Source of the DNA: Desulfitobacterium_A nosdiversum
GTDB taxonomy: Bacteria > Bacillota > Desulfitobacteriia > Desulfitobacteriales > Desulfitobacteriaceae
DNA: 64,000 nucleotides
Assembly: GCF_049860565.1 (NCBI RefSeq)
Contig: NZ_CP172056.1
Span: 930,001-994,000 of the forward strand
Direction: 5' to 3'
The position numbers were made by a program, and so were the translations under genes. The notes under the pieces were generated by a model that searched no databases, was not told the DNA's origin, and saw only the letters and a program-made list of their open reading frames with translations. Shown piece by piece: positions 43,324 to 50,940 of the stretch. Numbering within the stretch: the stretch's first letter is position 1; each line of letters opens with the position of its first letter.

Positions 43324-44709
43324 ATGGGTTTTCATGTTATACTTAACATTTTAATCATGCTTGCTCTTATCTTTGTTTTTTATGCCATGCAGAAAAAACA
43401 ATATTCTTTTACGGTAAGAGTGATCTCGGCATTGCTCGTAGGGATTCTTTATGGGGCTGTGCTCCAGGCTGTTTATGGTGCTGCTTCTCCAATAGTTAAG
43501 GAAGCCAATACCTGGTTTGGTATTGTAGGAAATGGTTATGTTCGACTCCTCAAAATGTCCGTTATCCCCTTGGTCTTTGTAGCAATTACTGGGGCTATAA
43601 TTAATCAAGATTCTAGGAACCTGGGTAAGAAGGCTGGAATGACTATTGCGATTTTAGTCCTTACAGCAGGAATTGCTGCGGGAATAGGAGCGGGTACCGC
43701 GAATATATTTGGATTGAATGCCCAAGGAATTAATGCAGGTGAGACTGAGGCCAAGGCAGGGCAAACGATTGAGACCAAGCTCAAGGATTTTCAGGCCAAA
43801 CCTATACAAGACCAATTGGTTGAGATTATCCCTACTAATCCTTTTGCATCAATGACAGGGGAAGGAAGCAATGCGACATTATCAGTTGTCTTTTTCGCTG
43901 CTGTTGTCGGGATTTCCACAGTAGGTATTCGCAAGAAGAAACCTGAATCTGCTGAAATATTTACTAAGTTTTTGAATGCTCTCCACGATGTGGTGATGCG
44001 GATGGTAACGTTGATTTTAAGACTTACTCCTTACGGAGTTTTGGCATTGATGATTCGTTTTGTTTCGACCAGTAATTTTAGGGAGATTTTGAGACTCATG
44101 CAATTTGTTTTCGCTTCCTATCTTGCAATTCTTATCATGTTTGCAATTCACCTGATCATTCTTACAGCTTTCGGGATGAATCCGTTAACCTATATTAAAA
44201 AAGCGGCACATGTATTGACCTTTGCCTTTACATCAAGAACGAGTGCCGGAACCTTGCCGCTAACGGTTGAAGCCTTGACGGAAAAGTTGGGTGTTTCACA
44301 AGGAATCGCTAATCTATCAGCGTCTCTCGGTACAAGTATCGGTCAAAATGGTTGTGCGGGGATCTATCCTGCAATGCTTGCAGTCATGATTGCACCTACG
44401 GTTGGAATTAATCCACTGGAACCAATGTTTATCATTAAGCTGATTATTGTTACGGCCATTGGATCATTTGGTATTGCAGGTGTCGGAGGGGGTGCCACTT
44501 TTGCGGCATTAACCGTACTTTCAGTAATGGGCTTACCGGTTGGGCTTGTTGGACTTCTTATCGCCATCGAACCGCTCATTGATATGGCGAGAACGGCACT
44601 TAATGTGAGCGACTCTATGATCTCGGGGCTTGTTTCCGGAAAGATTCTGAACGAAATTAATATGGATCGTTATAATAATCAAGCTATTACAGAATCAGAA
44701 GTCAACTAA
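43324..44709 (+). CDS. Dicarboxylate/amino acid:cation symporter, TcyP (cystine)-like
   Basis: A 461-residue transporter of the DAACS family with about 8-10 hydrophobic helices and two re-entrant loops. Signature segments are FTSRTSAGTLPLTVEAL (HP1-type), LGTSIGQNGCAGIYPAML, GVGGGATFAALTVLSVMGLP (HP2-type) and DMARTALNVSDSMIS. The N-terminal long loop with NPFASMTG is characteristic of TcyP/YhcL cystine symporters. ATG behind GGGAGGAT. Monocistronic between a predicted promoter and a strong terminator. Confidence 0.9.
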   Translation: MGFHVILNILIMLALIFVFYAMQKKQYSFTVRVISALLVGILYGAVLQAVYGAASPIVKEANTWFGIVGNGYVRLLKMSVIPLVFVAITGAIINQDSRNLGKKAGMTIAILVLTAGIAAGIGAGTANIFGLNAQGINAGETEAKAGQTIETKLKDFQAKPIQDQLVEIIPTNPFASMTGEGSNATLSVVFFAAVVGISTVGIRKKKPESAEIFTKFLNALHDVVMRMVTLILRLTPYGVLALMIRFVSTSNFREILRLMQFVFASYLAILIMFAIHLIILTAFGMNPLTYIKKAAHVLTFAFTSRTSAGTLPLTVEALTEKLGVSQGIANLSASLGTSIGQNGCAGIYPAMLAVMIAPTVGINPLEPMFIIKLIIVTAIGSFGIAGVGGGATFAALTVLSVMGLPVGLVGLLIAIEPLIDMARTALNVSDSMISGLVSGKILNEINMDRYNNQAITESEVN

Positions 44710-44747
44710 ACTTCGGGATAAATTAACTGGATACTAAATATTGTCTT

Positions 44748-44796
44748 AAAAGTTCAGTTTAGGAATTTTGTAAATTCCTAAACTGAACTTTTTTTA
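44748..44796 (+). terminator. Strong intrinsic terminator after the TcyP-like gene
   Basis: Perfect 21-base arms (44748-44768 and 44772-44792) around a 3-base loop, followed by Ts. Confidence 0.9.
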
Positions 44797-44828
44797 CAGG
44801 GTTTATTAGGTCTTTCGTTTAATTGTGG

Positions 44829-45045
44829 GTAAGCGCCTAATAAGTCAGTGTATGGAAACTTCCTTAAAACTGTAGGACAATCCTCTAAATTAGAGTTTGT
44901 AGCGTTTTTCAACCAAGTCGAAAAACGCTAAAGGAGATTTAGGATTGGATACTAGGGAAGTCACTCGCAAATACCGGTTGAACCATTGGACTGAGATTAT
45001 CCGTGAATGCTTCAGTAGTGGACAGGCTGTCGCTTCATGGTGTAC
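44829..45045 (+). mobile_element. IS66-family remnant: left end and start of TnpA
   Basis: After a GTAAGCGCC-type end (about 44830) the segment carries a short leader and a frame from TTG 44945 reading LDTREVTRKYRLNHWTEIIRECFSSGQAVASWC, which matches the start of the IS66 accessory protein TnpA. The frame loses similarity near 45043. All of tnpB and tnpC is missing. The break coincides with the 3' end of the convergent gene at 45035. Confidence 0.75.
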
Positions 45046-45673
45046 TTATTTCCGTATATTCTTCACAATCAATTGGCTCTGGACAGTAACTTAAGCTAGG
45101 AATCTGTAATTGTATCGGGTGACTAATATATGAGATAATAAAACTTTCTACCGACATGGTTATTGTATTATCATGAATTTGTACAGGACTAAGGAGTTCA
45201 CTTAAGGTGTTCGAACTAAGAGTAAAAGTGAACTCCGTTCTAATTTTAGGATAATAATGAATTATATTTCTATGAAATGTTGGAAGATTACCCTGAATTA
45301 TGTGAAGTCCATTATCAGGATGTTGAAGTGTTATGATAAAGTTGATCTTCATATCAAATTCCACCCTAGCATAACCTAAGCGATTGTACAGAGGGGTTAT
45401 CCTTTGGTTAAATAATTTCCCGTTTTGAAATTGAATATCTACAAAAGAATAATTGTTCCCAGGGAGTGATATCTCTATATCTGTAAAACACTGACGCATT
45501 TTACAGGACGAATATACCTTTGGCACAATGATGCAGACCTCTTCAAAAGGCTTTAAATACACTTCATTTACAACTGTTGAGCTATTATTGTTTAAGTTTG
45601 GGTCAAATTCGTTTCCACTCACGGTCGCTTGATTGATAAAAAGATATGACGATGAGGTATTAAAATTATTCAT
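45035..45673 (-). CDS. Uncharacterised protein, possibly spore-surface
   Basis: A 212-residue protein without signal peptide or clear family. Conspicuous are an Asn/Ser-rich start, VYLKPFEEVCIIVPKVYSSCKMRQCFTDIEISLPG with two close Cys, and a Pro/Cys end. The pattern recalls SPOCS/SipL-type coat-associated proteins, but I am not sure. The last few codons (STP-stop) lie in IS66-derived sequence, so the original C-terminus may have been replaced. It sits 3' of the multicopper oxidase gene on the same strand. Confidence 0.6.
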   Translation of the reverse strand: MNNFNTSSSYLFINQATVSGNEFDPNLNNNSSTVVNEVYLKPFEEVCIIVPKVYSSCKMRQCFTDIEISLPGNNYSFVDIQFQNGKLFNQRITPLYNRLGYARVEFDMKINFIITLQHPDNGLHIIQGNLPTFHRNIIHYYPKIRTEFTFTLSSNTLSELLSPVQIHDNTITMSVESFIISYISHPIQLQIPSLSYCPEPIDCEEYTEISTP

Positions 45674-45831
45674 ATCCTTAAATCCTCCAATTAAATTAGG
45701 GTTAAGAAATGTAAGTAGAATACTATAGTTTATGCGACCTCTTAGAAGATAGTGTCAATAATAGTTCGCAAAAACCATTCATAACTCACCCAATGGTAAG
45801 ATCATAACTGGGTTATATTTAGGCATTTGGC

Positions 45832-45878
45832 GGGAATCAAGGGCGAGCGAAGCGAGTTCATCTTGCCCCTTGATTCCC
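45832..45878. repeat. Long hairpin in the gap between minus-strand genes
   Basis: gggaatcaaggg (45832-45843) and its exact complement (45867-45878) enclose GCGAGCGAAGCGAG, itself nearly palindromic. It lies in the 329-base gap 45674-46002, which holds no gene. It has no T-run and looks like mobile-element debris rather than a terminator. Confidence 0.55.
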
Positions 45879-46002
45879 AACTAGCCATTATCCTTTTCAA
45901 CGGTGGTTTGGAAGCAAATCACCAAATAGGTGTAAATGAAAAACTTTCGGACCTGTCACTGCGTTAGATAAAGCTGAAAATTGATTCTAAAAATAATCTA
46001 AA

Positions 46003-48591
46003 TTATAGGTTTGTCGGAGCAGTTGGTACAACTTTTAATGAGATATTTATTGTTGCACCTGCAGCAAGGGTTCCAATAGTATATCGATAAGTTGTTCCAC
46101 CTTGTAATACCCAATTTGGATCAGGAACAATCGTAGCAGTAGCGGGTAATATATCATCAACATATACACCGGTAGCATCACAAGGGCCATTGTTGGTTAC
46201 AGTGATGTTATATTCAATTGTATCTCCAACATAAACAGGATCTTTAGGGCTTATCTTGGTCTTCAAAATGGATAAATCTACGACAGCTTTAACTAATGTG
46301 CTTACTTCATTAGATGGTATTGTCGAACCACTGAAGTCAATTTGGGCATTATTTGAAATAGTTCCCACAATACCACAGGTTGTTGTTAAGAAAATGGTAT
46401 ACGTGAGCTCATAGTACCCATTTTCGGCGTTAGGATTCCCTGGAGTATTTTTTCCTGGAATGGTTATATCTGACCATTTTATTTCTAGTCCGTTTGTAAT
46501 TTGAGTTTTAATTGAATCGGATGGATTAGTAGTTACATCACCAGGCAAAATAGTACCACTTGGAGAAGCGACTATTGTGTCAGTTAAATTAAAAGTTTTT
46601 GTCGAAGCACTTGTATTCCTGATTGTTAGAGTATAGATTAAAACTCCACCAGCACACAGTTCTGCAGGTAAACCTGTTTTTGTTATCGTTAAGGCTTCTG
46701 AGGCTGCTAATATTATTGAATTTTGTGAATCCTGAGAATCTACTGTGCCGCACAATATGCTCTGATCAGTGCTGCTAACTTTTGCGGTATTTGTGAATGT
46801 CGGGCCCTCTACTCTTACATTATATGGCCTCATCATTTCATTATCTTCATGGTCAAGAATATGGCAGTGCCAGACATAACCCGGACCTTGTGCTGGATTA
46901 AAGGGATAAAGGTTAACATTGGGTTTAGATTGGTCAGAACTGACTTCTTGTGGTGCGAAACGTACTCGAATAGTTGTTATTTGGCCAGGATAAGCTTGAA
47001 TAGTGTCCTTCCATCCCAGTTCATTGGGAGGTGGATCAATTGGTTGACCTAGTAAATAGTTGTCAACAGGGAGTACCTGCGTAGCCTGACTTAAGGGTGG
47101 ATTTCCGTTAAGGGTCACCCAGTCGTTAAGATAATCCATAGCCCGAAACTCTTGCCGTCTTACAACCTGATATTGAACCAAATGCAAGTGTATCGGATGA
47201 GCATCCATCGTAAGGTTAACCAATTCCCAATCTTCTGTTGAACCTACTATGGGAAGTTCTGACACTGGAGCATGCCATTTTTGGCCATTAAGCAAGACTT
47301 CTAAAGGTCCATTTGTGCCCTGAACTTCTACTAATACAAGAGTTCGTTTTGGTTCATCCGGAGTTAACGCTGGAATAGAGTTTAATACTGTCGGAAGCTG
47401 GGGAGGAATTACAGCCGATTGATTAATGACCGTAAACTGGAGGATCTGACCAATTGTCTGTGGGTCAGGTATATCACCAGTTGGGAAAGGTGCATTAGCA
47501 TCATTTGTTAACACTAATTTTGACCCTGGCGATAATGATGAGAAATCGACAAGGATATCGGCTCTCTCACCAGGAGCTATCAATAACGATGTTAGTTCAA
47601 CGGGTTGGGGCAAGTAACCTCCATCTGAGCCAATTTGAACAAAAGGCATTTGGGTATCAAATTTTAAATTGTAAAAACGTGCATTGGAACCATTAAGGAA
47701 TCTGAAACGGTATTGTCTTGGTTCTACATCTAAATTTGGCCAAACTTTACCGTTAACCATAATTGTATCACCGAAGAATTCCGGAACCCAATAGGGATGA
47801 ATATCCGGATTAATCCCGACCATTGGGAAAGCAAAGGATCCATCCTGATTGAATGAACGATCTTGTATTACGATTGGGATCTCATACTTTCCTTGTGGGA
47901 GTACTGAGTTAGGTTTATCAAGGGGATTATTCGGATCACGCAGTAAATAAAAGCCCGCTAAACCCATAATCACGTTTAACCGAGTGATTCCTAACGCGTG
48001 GTCATGATACCACAATGTTGTAGGTTCTTGAGTATTATAATAATGATAGCGGGATTTAACGAAGGTTGAACCCGTTATGCCCTCATTTTCAGTAAACCAG
48101 GCATTTGGATGCCCGTCGGAGTCAGACGGGGTTTCACCTCCATGAAGATGAGGTACAATGGGAACAGGTTGTTGTGCTAATGGAAATCCTGGAGGAAAGG
48201 ATGGAAATGGGGGCATAGGCATATCCATACCATTTGGGTTTGCCCAATGGAGCGTTGGATCGACTGGCAACGAATGTGGTCCCGTCAGATTATTCAACCA
48301 TTTAACACTGATTGGGATCCCGCGAATAGCTTCAAACGTCGCACCAGGTGCATTCCTAATATAGACTGGGTTACCTGTTTGCGGATCCTTAACTATACCA
48401 CCATAGCCCCATACAGTCGTTTCAGGAAACCCAGGTGGAAGGATCTGCTGGTTAAATTCACTTACATCTACAGTATATTCGTGAAAGATATCTTGTCCGT
48501 TATTTGTTATTACGGTTGGCTCATACACTGGGGGTATTACTAAGGAATTTATATACTTTGGAATAGTAGTAGGGTCCAGTGGAATACCCAT
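46003..48591 (-). CDS. CotA-like multicopper oxidase with C-terminal DUF11 domains
   Basis: An 862-residue protein. Residues 1-620 form a laccase/CotA-type multicopper oxidase with all copper motifs: HLHGG (about 150), LWYHDHA (about 194), HPIHLHL (about 462) and WHCHILDHEDNEMM (about 578-592). Residues about 640-860 are two DUF11/Ig-like repeats (LTITKTGLPAELCAGG; VDLSILKTKISPKDPVYVGDTIEYNITVTNNGPCDATGV). No signal peptide, as in spore coat CotA. CotA is about 510 residues, so the adhesive-type tail is extra. Probable role: spore-coat oxidase of phenolics, Mn or Fe. Confidence 0.92.
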   Translation of the reverse strand: MGIPLDPTTIPKYINSLVIPPVYEPTVITNNGQDIFHEYTVDVSEFNQQILPPGFPETTVWGYGGIVKDPQTGNPVYIRNAPGATFEAIRGIPISVKWLNNLTGPHSLPVDPTLHWANPNGMDMPMPPFPSFPPGFPLAQQPVPIVPHLHGGETPSDSDGHPNAWFTENEGITGSTFVKSRYHYYNTQEPTTLWYHDHALGITRLNVIMGLAGFYLLRDPNNPLDKPNSVLPQGKYEIPIVIQDRSFNQDGSFAFPMVGINPDIHPYWVPEFFGDTIMVNGKVWPNLDVEPRQYRFRFLNGSNARFYNLKFDTQMPFVQIGSDGGYLPQPVELTSLLIAPGERADILVDFSSLSPGSKLVLTNDANAPFPTGDIPDPQTIGQILQFTVINQSAVIPPQLPTVLNSIPALTPDEPKRTLVLVEVQGTNGPLEVLLNGQKWHAPVSELPIVGSTEDWELVNLTMDAHPIHLHLVQYQVVRRQEFRAMDYLNDWVTLNGNPPLSQATQVLPVDNYLLGQPIDPPPNELGWKDTIQAYPGQITTIRVRFAPQEVSSDQSKPNVNLYPFNPAQGPGYVWHCHILDHEDNEMMRPYNVRVEGPTFTNTAKVSSTDQSILCGTVDSQDSQNSIILAASEALTITKTGLPAELCAGGVLIYTLTIRNTSASTKTFNLTDTIVASPSGTILPGDVTTNPSDSIKTQITNGLEIKWSDITIPGKNTPGNPNAENGYYELTYTIFLTTTCGIVGTISNNAQIDFSGSTIPSNEVSTLVKAVVDLSILKTKISPKDPVYVGDTIEYNITVTNNGPCDATGVYVDDILPATATIVPDPNWVLQGGTTYRYTIGTLAAGATINISLKVVPTAPTNL

Positions 48592-48749
48592 ACAGTCAGC
48601 TCCTTATATTAAAAATTACTATATAGTATGTAAAACACAAATATTTGTACCCAATAGTGCTTTTCTAGCTATAAAGACCAAAAGCTCATAAAATTGCCGT
48701 CGGAACCTTTTTGGTGGGCATACTAAAAATATGCTTGATAATAAAAGAT

Positions 48750-48792
48750 AAAAGCCCTGAGTTGTAAGCAATCGTGCAAACTTAAGGTTTTG
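48750..48792. repeat. Hairpin repeat, copy 2
   Basis: Close copy of 36020-36063 (AAAGCCCTGAG … GTAAGCAATCGTGCAAACTT …). Some similarity continues downstream as AACAGAACT. It lies in the divergent gap between the oxidase and the second CWB2 gene, about 145 bases before the riboswitch. Confidence 0.6.
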
Positions 48793-48894
48793 CAATAATG
48801 CATGGCAATATCATGCAACCAACAACAGAACTTACATAACAAACATATTCCGACAAAATATTCCAATAAATTATGGTAGAATAATCTTAAATAT

Positions 48895-48977
48895 TAATAA
48901 TTGGCAAACTCGTCGAAAGGCGGGGGCGCAAAGCTATGGGTCTAAAGCTATAACATGCTATGATTGCCAGGTTGCAG
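48895..48977 (+). promoter_or_regulatory. Cyclic di-GMP-I (GEMM-I) riboswitch ahead of the CWB2 gene
   Basis: Core elements TTGGCAAACTC, GAAA tetraloop hairpin, GGGGCGCAAAGC, ATGGGTCTAAAG, and closing GCCAGGTTGC match GEMM-I. It is followed 21 bases later by a strong terminator and then the secreted CWB2 gene at 49113, so c-di-GMP should control that surface protein. The competing antiterminator is less obvious than at 38117. Confidence 0.9.
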
Positions 48978-48997
48978 AGAATGAATGAAGAATGTTT

Positions 48998-49036
48998 ATG
49001 GCCTTTTTCCTATATACAGGAGAAAGGCCATTTTTT
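48998..49036 (+). terminator. Terminator between riboswitch and CWB2 gene
   Basis: 14-base stem (arms 48998-49011 and 49018-49031, one wobble) around ATATAC, followed by five more Ts. Confidence 0.9.
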
Positions 49037-49112
49037 AAAAAATAGATATTTACCGCAATAAATATTGCGAAGGAATCGGCTAAGCAACATAAAGGAATGG
49101 AGAGAAGAGAAA

Positions 49113-50120
49113 ATGAAGAAAATAGGTGTATTGATCTTAAGTCTTCTAATAGCACTGATGTTAGCTCTTCCAAACAATGTTATGGGAAATTCCCCAAATG
49201 GCGCTCCTGAAGTAGAGAGGCTATCGGGCGTTAACCGTTATGAAACTAGTGCCAAAATAGCCCAAACAGGGTGGAGTACCTCTCAATATGTTATTTTAGC
49301 CACAGGGGAGAATTATCCTGATGCTTTATGTGCTGCGCCGCTTGCTACGCACCTTAATGCGCCCGTTCTTTTGACAGCTAAAGATTCATTAAGCAGTGAA
49401 ACAGAAAACGAGATCGATCGATTAGGGGTTAAAACGGCTTACATCATTGGTGGTTTCGGAGTTGTTTCTATGAATGTGAATAAACAGTTGGAAGCCAAGA
49501 ATATCAACGTGCGCCGTTTGTATGGAGAAAACCGTTTTCAAACCTCTTCATATGTGGCAAATCAAATGAAAGATCAAATGACGCCGCTTTCCAAAATTTT
49601 TCTTGTCACTGGTTATGATTTTTCCGATGCCGTCTTTGCTTCAAGCTATGCAGCCAAAAAGGGAATTCCAATTGTGCTGGTACCCAAGGACTATGAGGAT
49701 AATTACTTAAGGCTAACGGGATACTTAGATATTGATCGTCATACCCAAACGTATGTGTTGGGTGGACTTAATGAAATAAGTTGGGATGTTTTCAGCCATT
49801 ATCCCAATTTCTCGGCAATTGGCGGGTCTGATAAATACGAGCGTAACCTCAGTTTTACATCTATCTTTTCGGATGAACTCGATTTTACTACGACGTATAT
49901 TGCGACTGGTGACGATTTTCCCGATGCTCTTACAGGAGCAGCCTTAGCAGCGCAAGATTCCTCGCCCGTTTTACTTATCGGAAAGGAATTAGCGCCTTTT
50001 ACTGAAACAATTCTGCGTAAGCATGCGGGATCTATCAAGAAATTGCGGGTATTAGGTGGCGAAGGGGCTGTTTCTAACGACGTCATTCAGAAAATAAAGG
50101 ATATCGTGAGAAATAATTAA
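49113..50120 (+). CDS. Secreted CWB2 cell-wall-binding protein
   Basis: A protein of 335 residues with a signal peptide (MKKIGVLILSLLIALMLALP) and three CWB2 repeats filling the rest: VERLSGVNRYETSAKIAQTGW, VRRLYGENRFQTSSYVANQM and AIGGSDKYERNLSFTSIF, each followed by VILATG/FLVTG/YIATG and an AYIIGG-, YVLGG- or RVLGG-type turn. There is no additional effector domain, so it may be purely structural. ATG at 49113 with GGAGAGAAGAG is chosen over the upstream in-frame start. Controlled by the c-di-GMP-I riboswitch at 48895. Confidence 0.92.
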   Translation: MKKIGVLILSLLIALMLALPNNVMGNSPNGAPEVERLSGVNRYETSAKIAQTGWSTSQYVILATGENYPDALCAAPLATHLNAPVLLTAKDSLSSETENEIDRLGVKTAYIIGGFGVVSMNVNKQLEAKNINVRRLYGENRFQTSSYVANQMKDQMTPLSKIFLVTGYDFSDAVFASSYAAKKGIPIVLVPKDYEDNYLRLTGYLDIDRHTQTYVLGGLNEISWDVFSHYPNFSAIGGSDKYERNLSFTSIFSDELDFTTTYIATGDDFPDALTGAALAAQDSSPVLLIGKELAPFTETILRKHAGSIKKLRVLGGEGAVSNDVIQKIKDIVRNN

Positions 50121-50245
50121 ATAAAGTTATCAATGGTTCTGCTTTTCTGCTCCAACGTGTACTGCATTATCAAAAATAGATCGTTAGATGTTTCCCCATA
50201 CCTTATCTCCAGTAATTACTACTTTTATTGTCGTCCTTTTAAATA

Positions 50246-50315
50246 AAACTGTACCTTGTAGATTAGAGTACACAGCTTCTTTTTCTGTAATCTACGGGGT
50301 ACAGTTTATTTTTCT
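50246..50315. terminator. Long imperfect hairpin, possible terminator after the CWB2 gene
   Basis: AAACTGTACC..GTAGATTA pairs with TAATCTAC..GGTACAGTTT, followed by ATTTTTCT. In the gap 50121-50545 a 68-codon frame (50330-50536) exists but has no ribosome site; I see no convincing gene there. Confidence 0.5.
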
Positions 50316-50545
50316 ATTCAGCCTTAGAATTGCAGACGTTCCGCTACTATATCGAACCTTATCAATGGGAATATGAGCTTGCTGCATTGAATCACGTTCC
50401 CGGATTGTTACACTATTACAGAATAAAAATCGTAAGTGATACAGAAGGGAGTGCCGATTTCATCTTAATGCCGGTAACGTTTGCCGATGCTCCAGATTTC
50501 ATATTCACACGTAAAATACTTTTTAGGTTCTTCTAGGTTATCTGC

Positions 50546-50719
50546 TTATTCAACTTCCGCTTCATCATCCTCTTCATCTTCTTTATCATCACCATCTTCA
50601 ATTTCGGTGAAAGCGATTTTCATTACTTCGCCATTTGTATACGTTACCTTTACTTCTGCAACGTCTACATTGTTGGTTAAGGCATTGATAATTTGCTTTA
50701 GAAATTCATCTTTGTGCAT
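50546..50719 (-). CDS. Small acidic protein (57 aa)
   Basis: Starts at ATG 50719 with an AAAGGAG ribosome site. An N-terminal amphipathic helix (HKDEFLKQIINALTNN) and two strands (AEVKVTYTNGEVMKIAFTEI) are followed by a strongly acidic tail (EDGDDKEDEEDDEAEVE). No family recognised; possibly a spore or surface accessory protein given its location. Confidence 0.65.
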   Translation of the reverse strand: MHKDEFLKQIINALTNNVDVAEVKVTYTNGEVMKIAFTEIEDGDDKEDEEDDEAEVE

Positions 50720-50940
50720 GATCTTACTCCTTTCCCTTTTATATTTTATCAGCTTCATCTTCTCCTAAAGAACTCTTCTAAAGTGAAGGCGATTGCTTTT
50801 ATACTATATGATCATTTTACGCAAATGGTACAAGATTAATGTTCATTGCTGCGTATTCTGGTAAGGGATGGAGTAGGCCTGTTCGCATTTTCAACATTTT
50901 GGAATATATTACATTGTATAACTGAAGGAGGGAGTAAATT

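Noticed and set aside
50330..50536. 68-codon frame (QTFRYYIEPYQWEYE…)
   Set aside because: The translation looks somewhat protein-like, but there is only a TTG start without a ribosome site and no family match by eye.
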